From Thermoleophilia bacterium (lineage in GTDB: Bacteria > Actinomycetota > Thermoleophilia > RBG-16-64-13), in assembly GCA_016929985.1 (NCBI GenBank), contig JAFGIH010000535.1:1-15461 (forward strand): a DNA stretch of 15,461 nt, given 5' to 3'. Positions 6,448 to 13,503 of this stretch are shown piece by piece (positions within the stretch are counted from its first letter, which is position 1; every line of letters begins with the position of its first letter). The notes under the pieces are model-generated. The model saw nothing but the letters and a program-made list of their open reading frames with translations. It was not told the DNA's origin and searched no databases. The translations under genes and the position numbers were made by a program.

Positions 6448-8042
6448 CATTGACCGGGTTCATGGGCAGCGGAAAGACGTCCGTCGGTGCCGAGACCGCG
6501 ATGCTTCTCGGCTGGGACTTCGTGGATCTGGACGCACAGTTCGTCCGCACAGAAGGTAGCATCAGCGATTTCTTCGCAGCGAGGGGTGAGGCGGCCTTTC
6601 GGCAAAGAGAGGGCGACCTTCTCCGCAAGATCATCGAGGAGGAGGAGCACGATCGAGGGCTGGTGCTCGCGCTCGGGGGGGGCACACTGGCTGCACCTGG
6701 TGTCGGGGCCCTGCTTGCCGATAAGGGGGGGCTCGTGCTCCTCGCCGTAACCCTTGAGGAGGCCTGGCAGCGAGTCAAGAACAGTGACAGGCCGCTGGCA
6801 GGTGATCTCAACACGTTCAGGGGCCTGTTTGAGCAGAGACACGATGTCTATGAGGCGGCCGCCGACTGGGTGCTGCCGGTTGAGGGCCGTACCGTCAGAG
6901 CCCTGGCAGAAGACGTCGCCTCGCTCGTTGTGACCGCGGGCGACAGATGGTCGACCCTCTGGGGTAGGCGTCTCTGCAACACGGAGCGGCCCTCCCTGAT
7001 CATCGGAGGTGAGGGGGCGCGTGCCATCCTCGAGTCCAAAGCGCACTCTGTGCGCGCGCGGGGCGGCCGGGTTTTCGTTGTCACCGACGGGAACGTCATG
7101 GATGCGTGGGGCGACGAGGTCCTTCGCATGGCGGGAGACACCGCTCGCGAATCCGTGCTGGTGGTTGAGCCCGGCGAGACGTCGAAGGACGTTCGCACGC
7201 TCGAACGGACATGGGAGTGGTTGGCCCGGCAAGGCGCCCGCAGAGACGACGTGGTCGTAGCCCTTGGTGGCGGGGTTGTCGGCGATCTGGCAGGCTTCGC
7301 TGCGGCGACCTACCAGAGAGGCGTGCCGCTCTGGCAGATCCCCACGAGCCTGCTGGCTCAAGTCGATTCCAGCGTGGGCGGGAAGACGGCTGTCAATCTG
7401 GGGGCCGGCAAGAACCTGGTCGGCGCGTTCTACCAGCCGGATATCGTGCTGTCCGACCCAAGCGTGCTCGTCACGTTGCCCAAGCGTGAGTACGTTTCAG
7501 GTCTTGGGGAGGTCGTGAAACACGCACTTCTGCTCTCGGAGGAGGCCTTTGGTCTGCTCGAGACGGAGACACCGCGCGTGATAGACCGAGACCCGCGGGT
7601 TGTCGGAAGGCTCGTGAAGATGTCGATAGGCTACAAGGCCGGTGTGGTGTCGGAGGACGAACGCGAATCCGGCCGTCGAGCGGTGCTGAATCTCGGCCAC
7701 ACTCTTGGCCATGCTTTGGAAGTCGTCCTAGGATACGGCGCACTCAGCCATGGTGAGGCGGTCTCCTTGGGGCTGCTGGTGGCGCTCGCGGTAAGCGAGC
7801 CCCTACTGGGCCTGGATCCGGCTGTCCGAAAGCGCACCGAGGCGCTTCTGTCCCACTTGGGACTACCCACCACGATAGATGTGCCGCCGATCGAGTCCCT
7901 TCTGACGGCCGCCGCCCACGATAAGAAGGCCAGGGCTGGGTCCATGGGCTTCGTCGGGTTGAAAACGTTCGGAGAGCCGGTGTGGGGCATGGATGTGCCC
8001 CACGACGAGATCGAGAGGGCTTTGGAGGTGATCAGAGCATGA
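6432..8042 (+). CDS. aroKB: Fused shikimate kinase / 3-dehydroquinate synthase
   Basis: A single 536-residue protein carries two shikimate-pathway enzymes. Residues 1 to about 165 are shikimate kinase (AroK): Walker A GFMGSGKT (9-16), the shikimate-binding FVDLD (30-34), ARGEAAFRQRE, LALGGGTL and the lid arginine in NSDRPL. Residues from about 185 onward are dehydroquinate synthase (AroB): PGETSKD, ALGGGVVGDLAGF, PTSLLAQVDSSVGGKT, GLGEVVKHA and the metal-binding NLGHTLGHALE and SHGEA histidines. Both halves look complete. The reading frame is open across the join with no internal ribosome site evident. GTG 6432 lies 8 bases after GGAGGAG (6417-6423), inside aroC. The stop overlaps the aroQ start (ATGA). 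The fusion covers steps two and five of the pathway, which are not consecutive. Fusions in this order are known, for example in Thermotoga. Confidence 0.95.
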   Translation: MAPFVALTGFMGSGKTSVGAETAMLLGWDFVDLDAQFVRTEGSISDFFAARGEAAFRQREGDLLRKIIEEEEHDRGLVLALGGGTLAAPGVGALLADKGGLVLLAVTLEEAWQRVKNSDRPLAGDLNTFRGLFEQRHDVYEAAADWVLPVEGRTVRALAEDVASLVVTAGDRWSTLWGRRLCNTERPSLIIGGEGARAILESKAHSVRARGGRVFVVTDGNVMDAWGDEVLRMAGDTARESVLVVEPGETSKDVRTLERTWEWLARQGARRDDVVVALGGGVVGDLAGFAAATYQRGVPLWQIPTSLLAQVDSSVGGKTAVNLGAGKNLVGAFYQPDIVLSDPSVLVTLPKREYVSGLGEVVKHALLLSEEAFGLLETETPRVIDRDPRVVGRLVKMSIGYKAGVVSEDERESGRRAVLNLGHTLGHALEVVLGYGALSHGEAVSLGLLVALAVSEPLLGLDPAVRKRTEALLSHLGLPTTIDVPPIESLLTAAAHDKKARAGSMGFVGLKTFGEPVWGMDVPHDEIERALEVIRA

Positions 8043-8488
8043 ACCCGCGGCGACGACGGCTGGTGGTACTCCATGGTGTGAACCTGGACATGCTCGGTCA
8101 GCGGCCCGCCCAGCAGTACGGCAGTGTCACGCTGGCCGAGCTGGAGAGTGTGGTCGGCGACGAATGCAAGCGTCTGGGGTGGGAATGTCTCTGTCTGCAG
8201 ACGAACCACGAGGGTGTCTATGTGGAGTTCTTACACGAGCATCGTGGCGCCGACGCATTGCTGGTGAACCCCGGGGCGTGGACGCACTACAGCTACGCCA
8301 TCCGCGACGCGCTCGAGATCGTCACGTGCCCCGTCGCCGAAGTCCATCTTTCGGACATCGCGACGCGCGAGGATTGGAGGCGCCACTCGGTCATCTCCGA
8401 GGTGGTGAGCTTCACGGTGGCAGGTAAGGGTGCCGAGGGGTATGTGGAGGCGGCCCGTCGTCTGGTGGAGCTTGCGGAGGGCCGGTGA
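8039..8488 (+). CDS. aroQ: 3-dehydroquinate dehydratase, type II
   Basis: AroQ dehydrates 3-dehydroquinate to 3-dehydroshikimate, the third shikimate-pathway step, as a cytoplasmic dodecamer. The 149-residue length is typical. Visible active-site elements are HGVNLDMLG (12-20, the usual family form being GPNLNxLG), Tyr27 in QQYGS, the NHEG segment (57-60), NPGAWTH (77-83), EVHLSDI with His103, and WRRHS. ATG 8039 is fixed by an ideal ribosome site GGAGGTGA (8024-8031), 7 bases upstream, and overlaps the aroKB stop. An in-frame ATG at 7982 within aroB would add 19 unrelated residues and is rejected. This is the last gene of the aro block. The next gene is 107 bases away. Confidence 0.95.
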   Translation: MNPRRRRLVVLHGVNLDMLGQRPAQQYGSVTLAELESVVGDECKRLGWECLCLQTNHEGVYVEFLHEHRGADALLVNPGAWTHYSYAIRDALEIVTCPVAEVHLSDIATREDWRRHSVISEVVSFTVAGKGAEGYVEAARRLVELAEGR

Positions 8489-8523
8489 GGCTGCCCGGGC
8501 GGGCGTGCCGGAGCGCGGTGTAG

Positions 8524-8552
8524 TAAAATCCTGCGTCACACAGACGTAAGAT
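8524..8552 (+). promoter_or_regulatory. Possible promoter region before efp
   Basis: The 107-base gap before efp (8489-8595) contains an AT-richer island in GC-rich surroundings. TAAAAT (8524-8529) and TAAGAT (8547-8552) both resemble -10 boxes, but neither has a good -35 hexamer at the right distance. It is the largest gap between aroC and pyrG, so a promoter here is reasonable on position. No T-run terminator for aroQ is visible. Confidence 0.25.
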
Positions 8553-8595
8553 AGTCTAGCTGTTGGTGTAGCCAAGAGCGCAGGAGGCCGGCAGA

Positions 8596-9153
8596 GTGAT
8601 CTCGACAAACCAGTTTCGCATCGGCATGACCGTACGGTACGAGGGTGACATGTACCGCATAGTCGAGTTCCAGCACATCAAGCCGGGCAAGGGCGGCGCA
8701 TTCGTGCGGACCAAGCTGCGCAACATCACGAACGGGTCGTTGGTCGAGCGCACGTTCCGGCCCGAAACGAAGTTCGAGCAACTGCGCACCGAGACGCATC
8801 CGATGACCTATCTCTACGAGGAGCCCGACCAGGTCGTCTTCATGGACGCGGAGAGCTACGAACAACTTGCTCTCCCGAAGAGCATGTTCGCCGACCGGCT
8901 GGATCTGATGACGCTGAACATGCAGGTGGATGTCGTCTATATAGATGGCGAACCCTACGACGTGGAGTTGCCCACTTTCGTGGATCTGAAGATCGTCGAT
9001 ACGGCGGCGGGCGTCCGCGGCGACACGGTCTCGGGAGGCTCTAAGTCGGCCACCCTGGAGACCGGGGCGGTGGTTCAGGTGCCCCTGTTCATCGAACCCA
9101 CCGACACGGTGCGCATCGACACGCGCACGCGCGAATATGTGACAAGAGCTTAG
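8596..9153 (+). CDS. efp: Translation elongation factor P
   Basis: EF-P binds ribosomes stalled at consecutive prolines and promotes peptide bond formation. The 185-residue, three-domain length is standard: a KOW-like N-terminal domain followed by two OB domains. The tip loop that reaches the peptidyl centre reads KPGKGGAF, with Lys32 at the position that is modified in some bacteria (lysylation, or the Bacillus-type modification). No modification enzyme gene is in the window. The segments FVRTKLRNITNGS and VDVVYIDGEPYDVELP are typical. GTG 8596 lies 8 bases after AGGAGG (8582-8587). The Asp23-family gene begins two bases after the stop. Confidence 0.97.
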   Translation: MISTNQFRIGMTVRYEGDMYRIVEFQHIKPGKGGAFVRTKLRNITNGSLVERTFRPETKFEQLRTETHPMTYLYEEPDQVVFMDAESYEQLALPKSMFADRLDLMTLNMQVDVVYIDGEPYDVELPTFVDLKIVDTAAGVRGDTVSGGSKSATLETGAVVQVPLFIEPTDTVRIDTRTREYVTRA

Positions 9154-9155
9154 CC

Positions 9156-9458
9156 ATGACGGAATACCTTATCGCCACATCGGTTCTTGAAGCCATCGTA
9201 CGTGGGTCGTTGGAGCATGATGATCGTGTTCGTCTGCACTCCGCCATACCTCTCATGCGCAGCCACCCGGTCGAGGTCACGGTCGAAGACGACCGCTGCT
9301 CCGTCACCGTGCAGGTCGACGCGCGGATGGGCGAAGTGCTTCCGGCTCTGGCCGGCGAGGTGCGGCAGAAGATCGCCGGGGCGCTCAGTCCCATGACGGG
9401 ACTCTCGGTCTCGGGAGTGGACGTCGTGTTCGCGGGCGTATTCCCCTCCTCCTCCTGA
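9156..9458 (+). CDS. Asp23/Gls24 family protein (YqhY-like)
   Basis: This small 100-residue protein belongs to the Asp23/Gls24 (DUF322) family, judged by the pattern IATSVLEAIVRGSL, the beta-strand VEVTVEDDRCSVTVQVDARMG, and a helix that ends in GLSVSGVDVVFAGV. In Bacillus the homologue YqhY occupies the same place between efp and nusB and has been linked to lipid and envelope homeostasis; the molecular role is unsettled. No signal peptide or membrane segment is visible. ATG 9156 is 2 bases after the efp stop, with only a weak upstream AAGAG, so translation probably depends on coupling to efp. The C-terminus ends in a Pro-Ser-Ser-Ser run encoded by TCC repeats. Functional assignment beyond the family is not supported. 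Confidence 0.85.
   Translation: MTEYLIATSVLEAIVRGSLEHDDRVRLHSAIPLMRSHPVEVTVEDDRCSVTVQVDARMGEVLPALAGEVRQKIAGALSPMTGLSVSGVDVVFAGVFPSSS
9443..9456 (+). other. Pyrimidine-only CCT tract before nusB
   Basis: Fourteen bases, CCCCTCCTCCTCCT, contain only C and T and form CCT triplet repeats. They lie at the end of the Asp23-family gene, 14 bases before the nusB start, where a purine-rich ribosome site would be expected. The tract resembles the anti-Shine-Dalgarno core (CCTCC) of 16S rRNA, so in mRNA it could pair with purine-rich ribosome sites nearby. As a triplet repeat it could also change length in frame. Confidence 0.6.
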
Positions 9459-9469
9459 TCTCGACCCCC

Positions 9470-9904
9470 GTGTCGTCGGGTCGCAGAGCTGCGCGGCGCC
9501 AAGCCGTGATCGTCTTGTACCAGCAGGATCTTCTCGGCCTCTCGCCCACAGCGGCTATGGAACGCCTGGCCGAAGAGAGGCTCGGCTCCTACGCGCGCCA
9601 ATTGGTGGAGGGCGTGGGCAAAGAGAGAGAAGACATCGATCGGTTGCTTGGCGTGCACGTGGCGGGATGGACGCTTGACCGTCTGGGCGTGTTGGAGCGG
9701 GCTATTCTGCGTTGTGCGACCTATGAGTTGTTCTGGGAGAAGGAAGTCCCGCAGGCAGTGGCCATCGACGAAGCAGTGAACCTGGCGAAGCGGTTCTGTT
9801 CACCGGAGGCCGGAGCTCTCGTCAACGGGGTGCTGGGTTCTCTTGTAGAGCGGGGCGGCCCACCATCTGGTGGCGCTGCGCGAAGCGAGGAACTCGGTGA
9901 GTAG
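9470..9904 (+). CDS. nusB: Transcription antitermination factor NusB
   Basis: NusB binds boxA RNA together with NusE (ribosomal protein S10) and supports antitermination, chiefly on rRNA operons. The 144-residue, all-helical product is of normal size. The N-terminal RRAARRQAVIVLYQQDL holds the arginine-rich RNA-binding face. The C-terminal part has VLERAILRCATYEL, VPQAVAIDEAVNLAKRF and FVNGVLG-like ALVNGVLGSLV, all typical. The start is GTG 9470, 11 bases after the preceding stop; no alternative ATG, GTG or TTG lies between. There is no Shine-Dalgarno sequence: the upstream bases are pyrimidine-rich. Translation by re-initiation after the Asp23-family gene is a reasonable inference. The 3' end overlaps dxs by 8 bases. 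Confidence 0.93.
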   Translation: MSSGRRAARRQAVIVLYQQDLLGLSPTAAMERLAEERLGSYARQLVEGVGKEREDIDRLLGVHVAGWTLDRLGVLERAILRCATYELFWEKEVPQAVAIDEAVNLAKRFCSPEAGALVNGVLGSLVERGGPPSGGAARSEELGE

Positions 9905-11801
9905 ATCTCCGGACAGACTCCTCGACAAGCTGGATCTTCCCGGCGCGCTCCGAACTCTGGACGCAGCCTCCCTGGGCCAGGTGGCTGCGGAGGTACGAGA
10001 GGAGATCATAGAGACGATCTCCTCGAACGGCGGTCATCTGGGGGCCAGCCTCGGAGTGGTCGAGTTGACGATCGCGCTGCACGCCGAACTCGACACCCCG
10101 AACGACGCCATCGTGTGGGATGTGGGACACCAGGCGTATGCCCACAAACTCCTCACGGGAAGGCTGCAGTCGTTCGGCTCCATTCGGACCTATGGCGGCC
10201 TCTCGGGCTTCCCGCTGCGCGATGAGAGCCCTTTCGACGCCTATGGCACCGGACACAGCAGCACGTCGGTCAGTGCGGCCGTGGGCATCATAGAAGGGAG
10301 ACTCCGTACGCCCGGAGCGCCGGGGCGGGTCGTGGCGGTCATCGGTGACGGCGCGCTCACCGGAGGGATGGCGTATGAGGCCCTGAACCACGCGGGTCAT
10401 CTGCGGACCCCTGTCTTGGTGATACTGAACGACAATGCCATGTCGATAGAGAAAAACGTGGGGGCAGTGAGCAACTATCTGTCGCGGCTGCGCACCGATC
10501 CTACGCTCTACCGCTTCCGACGTGACCTCGAACGCCGCCTGCAGAAGCTGCCTGGAGTAGGCGATCGTGTGGCCGCCGTGGGGGTGCAGCTGAAGGACAG
10601 CATCAAGGCGGCCCTAGTCCCGGGCATGCTCTTCGAGGACCTGGGCTTCACCTATGTCGGGGTCATCGATGGTCACGACATCGACGAGCTGCGGACCACG
10701 ATCCGGCGTTGTCTCATGGTCGAAGGACCGGTGCTGCTGCATTGTCGCACCATCAAAGGCAAGGGTTATGGGCCGGCCGAGCAGGAGCCAGGTCGCTACC
10801 ACGGGACACCGCGCTTCTCGGTGAAGACGGGCGAGCCGGTGGACCCTGAGGGACCCACGACTTTCACCCAGGCCTTTGGTGAGGCTCTGGTGGAGCTGGC
10901 TCGGGCGGACGAACGAGTGGTGGGGATCACCGCGGCAATGGCCAGCGGTACGGGCCTCGATCTGTTGAAGTCGGCGCTCCCCGAGCGGTTCTTCGACGTG
11001 GGGATAGCCGAGGCGCACGCCGTCGCCTTTGCGGCGGGGCTGGCAGCGGCCGGAAAGCGGCCGGTGGTAGCCATCTACTCGACGTTTCTGCAGCGTGCGT
11101 TCGACCAGATAATCCACGACGTGTGTCTGCAGAGACTGCCGGTGGTCTTCGCTGTGGACAGGGCGGGGCTCGTGGGAGCTGACGGGCCCACTCATCACGG
11201 CGCTTTCGACCTTTCGTTCCTCAGGATCGTCCCCGGGCTGACCGTTTTCGTACCCAAGGACGAGTCGGAGCTCCAGCGATTGCTCGCCACAGCTCTCCGC
11301 CTGGAGGGACCCTCGGTCATCCGGTATCCCAGGGCGGCGGGAAGTGGAATGCCCTTGAGACGGCCCATCGAGCCGTTTGAGGGGCCGTGGGTGGAGGTCT
11401 TGCGGCCGGGGTCGGACGTGCTCGTGCTCACCGCGGGCCCGGTCACGCAGGTGGCGGAAGAGGCGGCCGCACTGCTGTCTAGGAGGGGCATCGAAGCGAC
11501 GGTGGCCTGTGTCAGGCGGCTTCATCCTCTAGACTCAGAGGCTCTCAAGCCGCTCATCGAGGAGCACCGAGCGCTCATCACCGTGGAAGACAACGCCCTG
11601 GCAGGGGGGTTCGGTTCGGCGGTGGCGGAGTTCATGGTGGACTCCGGCATACTCAGACCCATGGCGCGCAAGGGTCTGCCGGACTGTTTCGTCGCGCAGG
11701 GCCCGGTGGGACATCTGCGATGCGACATAGGGCTGACTGCCGATGCGATCGCGGAGAGTGCGATGAGTCTCCTGCAGAGACCCGTAGACGGCCGGAGCTA
11801 G
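9897..11801 (+). CDS. dxs: 1-deoxy-D-xylulose-5-phosphate synthase
   Basis: DXS joins pyruvate and glyceraldehyde 3-phosphate in the first step of the MEP isoprenoid pathway, using thiamine diphosphate and magnesium. The 634-residue length is typical. Visible elements are GGHLGASLG near the N-terminus, WDVGHQAYAHK, the cofactor motif GDGA (150-153) with metal ligands Asp151 and Asn180 in LNDNAMS, the catalytic Glu372, then AGLVGADGPTHHGAFD and the C-terminal transketolase domain. Around Glu372 the sequence is AEAHAVAF, where most relatives have AEQHAVTF. GTG 9897 lies 6 bases after GAGG (9887-9890); the in-frame GTG at 9870 has no ribosome site and would add nine non-conserved residues. The gene overlaps nusB by 8 bases. 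xseA, xseB and ispA, often found between these genes, are absent. Confidence 0.95.
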   Translation: MSRSPDRLLDKLDLPGALRTLDAASLGQVAAEVREEIIETISSNGGHLGASLGVVELTIALHAELDTPNDAIVWDVGHQAYAHKLLTGRLQSFGSIRTYGGLSGFPLRDESPFDAYGTGHSSTSVSAAVGIIEGRLRTPGAPGRVVAVIGDGALTGGMAYEALNHAGHLRTPVLVILNDNAMSIEKNVGAVSNYLSRLRTDPTLYRFRRDLERRLQKLPGVGDRVAAVGVQLKDSIKAALVPGMLFEDLGFTYVGVIDGHDIDELRTTIRRCLMVEGPVLLHCRTIKGKGYGPAEQEPGRYHGTPRFSVKTGEPVDPEGPTTFTQAFGEALVELARADERVVGITAAMASGTGLDLLKSALPERFFDVGIAEAHAVAFAAGLAAAGKRPVVAIYSTFLQRAFDQIIHDVCLQRLPVVFAVDRAGLVGADGPTHHGAFDLSFLRIVPGLTVFVPKDESELQRLLATALRLEGPSVIRYPRAAGSGMPLRRPIEPFEGPWVEVLRPGSDVLVLTAGPVTQVAEEAAALLSRRGIEATVACVRRLHPLDSEALKPLIEEHRALITVEDNALAGGFGSAVAEFMVDSGILRPMARKGLPDCFVAQGPVGHLRCDIGLTADAIAESAMSLLQRPVDGRS

Positions 11802-11807
11802 CCTGCG

Positions 11808-12641
11808 ATGGGTCGGCCCGGGCGCACGCGCTTGGACGAGCTCGTGGTCGCACGCGGGTTGGCGCCGACTCGTAGCGCTGCCCGGGGGCTCATCATGGCG
11901 GGACTCGTCCTCGTAGGTGGAGCCGTGAGCGATAAGGCCGGCACGGCGGTGTCGGATGACGCCCAGATCACCCTCAAAGACCGTCCCCGGTATGTCTCGC
12001 GCGCTGGCGACAAGCTCGCTCATGCCCTGACTTCCCTGGGCGTGAGCGCGGAGGGGGTGTCGGCCCTGGACGTGGGCGCATCCACCGGCGGGTTCGTGGA
12101 TTGCCTTCTTCAGGCCGGAGCCCACAGGGTGATAGCCGTGGATGTGGGTCGGGGGCAGCTCGATTCCCGTTTGGCGAACGACCCGCGGGTGTACGTGCTG
12201 GACCGCGTGAATGCCCGTCATCTCACCAGGGCCCAACTTGCGTATGAGGCCGACTTCCTCACCATGGACGTATCGTTCATCTCGATCACGAAGGTCCTTC
12301 CGGCGGTGGTCGAATGCCTCAGCCCAGAGTTCGAGGGGCTGGTGCTGGTCAAGCCCCAGTTCGAGGCAGGACGGGCGGCGGTCGGCAAGGGCGGAATAGT
12401 CCGCAACTCGGAGGTCCACCGGGAGGTACTGATCGACCGGGGCCGTTTCGTCGTGGAGGGGCTTCGGTTGGCTTTGCTCGGAGTCGGTACCTCCGGCATG
12501 CGCGGGGCCGACGGCAACAAGGAATTCTTCCTTCACGTCGGGCGTGGTAGAGAAAAGGGGCTTGGACTTGATAGGCTGGAGGCAGTAGTGGCCGAAGTAG
12601 TGTGCGAGGGGGAGATGACGGCGCCGAGGGTCGATACATGA
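11808..12641 (+). CDS. tlyA: TlyA family rRNA 2'-O-methyltransferase
   Basis: TlyA methylates ribose 2'-OH groups of cytidines at the subunit interface (16S and 23S rRNA in mycobacteria, where its loss gives capreomycin resistance). It was once called a hemolysin. The 277-residue product has an S4 RNA-binding domain at about 7-60 and an FtsJ-like methyltransferase domain. That domain has the SAM motif DVGASTGGF (88-96) and a K-D-K-E tetrad that I read as Lys69 (SRAGDK), Asp154 (MDVSF), Lys182 (LVKPQF) and Glu239 (NKEFF). The full N-terminal S4 region suggests the long, dual-specificity type, which is inference. ATG 11808 is 6 bases after dxs; its ribosome site (GGAG near 11794) is weak. The stop overlaps nadK (ATGA). 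Confidence 0.93.
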   Translation: MGRPGRTRLDELVVARGLAPTRSAARGLIMAGLVLVGGAVSDKAGTAVSDDAQITLKDRPRYVSRAGDKLAHALTSLGVSAEGVSALDVGASTGGFVDCLLQAGAHRVIAVDVGRGQLDSRLANDPRVYVLDRVNARHLTRAQLAYEADFLTMDVSFISITKVLPAVVECLSPEFEGLVLVKPQFEAGRAAVGKGGIVRNSEVHREVLIDRGRFVVEGLRLALLGVGTSGMRGADGNKEFFLHVGRGREKGLGLDRLEAVVAEVVCEGEMTAPRVDT

Positions 12642-13495
12642 AGCCTGACATCAAGCGCGTGGTAGTACTTACCCATGGTGAACCTGAGGTGGCCCAGGAG
12701 CAGCTGATACAGTCGCTGACCCTGTTCAGGGAGAGAGGCATACAGGCTCTCGTGCCGGGCACGGAATTCGAAAAACACGGGGCGCTGCTGGAGCAGTTCG
12801 GCGGAGTCGGACTGGTGGAGGGAGCCAGAGATCTGGATGGCGTGGGGCTCTGTCTGGTGCTTGGCGGCGACGGCACCATGCTGCGGGCCTTTCATCTGAC
12901 CAGGGATCGGTGCATCCCCGTGGCCGGCGTCAACCTGGGCCGGGTCGGCTTCCTCACTACCGTCGACAAAGACGATCTCGCCGGCGGGCTGGCGCGCCTG
13001 CTCGATGGCCGATTCACGGAATACCCGCTTCTGGGCCTGGAAGCGACTGTCGGCGATGAGGTATACAGGGCTACCAACGATGTGGTCGTGGGCAAGGGCA
13101 AGCAGGCCCACGCTTGCCTTCTTTCCCTCACCATCAACGGCGTCACGTTCTTCGAGGTGCAGTGCGACGGCGTCGTCGTCGGCACACCCGCTGGGTCGTC
13201 CGCCTATAGCCTGGCGGCAGGGGGACCGCTGTTGGGCATCTCGGTGAACGCCTACGTCATCAGTCTCATCGCAGCCCATGCCGTCGGGGTTCGGCCCGTG
13301 GTGGCAGCGCCCGGGGATCTTCTGGAGATCATCAATATAGGCGATTCCGACTGCGCCATAGATGTAGACGGAGACCGGCTGGCCATGCTGGAGCCCGGGA
13401 CTACTGCACGTATCAACACCACTCCTGGGATGACCACTCTCGCGCTACTCGAGGGTGACAGCCTGTATCACCACTTCCGCGACCGGCTGTTGTAG
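12638..13495 (+). CDS. nadK: NAD kinase
   Basis: NadK phosphorylates NAD to NADP, the cell's only de novo route to NADP. The 285-residue product has the signature GGDGTM (76-81) with the catalytic Asp78, followed by VNLGRVGFLT, then Asn147-Asp148 in ATNDVVVGKG and the glycine-rich DGVVVGTPAGSSAYSLAAGGPL. All key elements are present. ATG 12638 lies 7 bases after GAGGG (12626-12630) and overlaps the tlyA stop; the in-frame GTG-type start at 12602 would add 12 low-complexity residues and is rejected. tlyA, nadK and recN occur in this order in mycobacteria, so this looks like a conserved actinobacterial operon. recN follows after 8 bases. Confidence 0.95.
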   Translation: MKPDIKRVVVLTHGEPEVAQEQLIQSLTLFRERGIQALVPGTEFEKHGALLEQFGGVGLVEGARDLDGVGLCLVLGGDGTMLRAFHLTRDRCIPVAGVNLGRVGFLTTVDKDDLAGGLARLLDGRFTEYPLLGLEATVGDEVYRATNDVVVGKGKQAHACLLSLTINGVTFFEVQCDGVVVGTPAGSSAYSLAAGGPLLGISVNAYVISLIAAHAVGVRPVVAAPGDLLEIINIGDSDCAIDVDGDRLAMLEPGTTARINTTPGMTTLALLEGDSLYHHFRDRLL

Positions 13496-13503
13496 GGGGC
13501 GCG

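Noticed and set aside
6402..7361. 319-codon antisense ORF under aroKB
   Set aside because: It lies wholly across the conserved kinase and AroB domains in shadow frame, with no recognisable domain.
7982..8038. Longer AroQ beginning at ATG 7982
   Set aside because: The extension is out-of-frame aroB sequence. ATG 8039 has an ideal GGAGGTGA site and overlaps the upstream stop.
9870..9896. Longer DXS beginning at GTG 9870
   Set aside because: No ribosome site precedes it, and DXS homologues begin near the RLLDKL segment that follows GTG 9897.
10614..11525. 303-codon antisense ORF under dxs
   Set aside because: A shadow of dxs with shadow-like composition and no motif.
11535..12536. 333-codon antisense ORF under the dxs end and tlyA
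   Set aside because: It spans two good sense genes and their junction, with no supporting motif.
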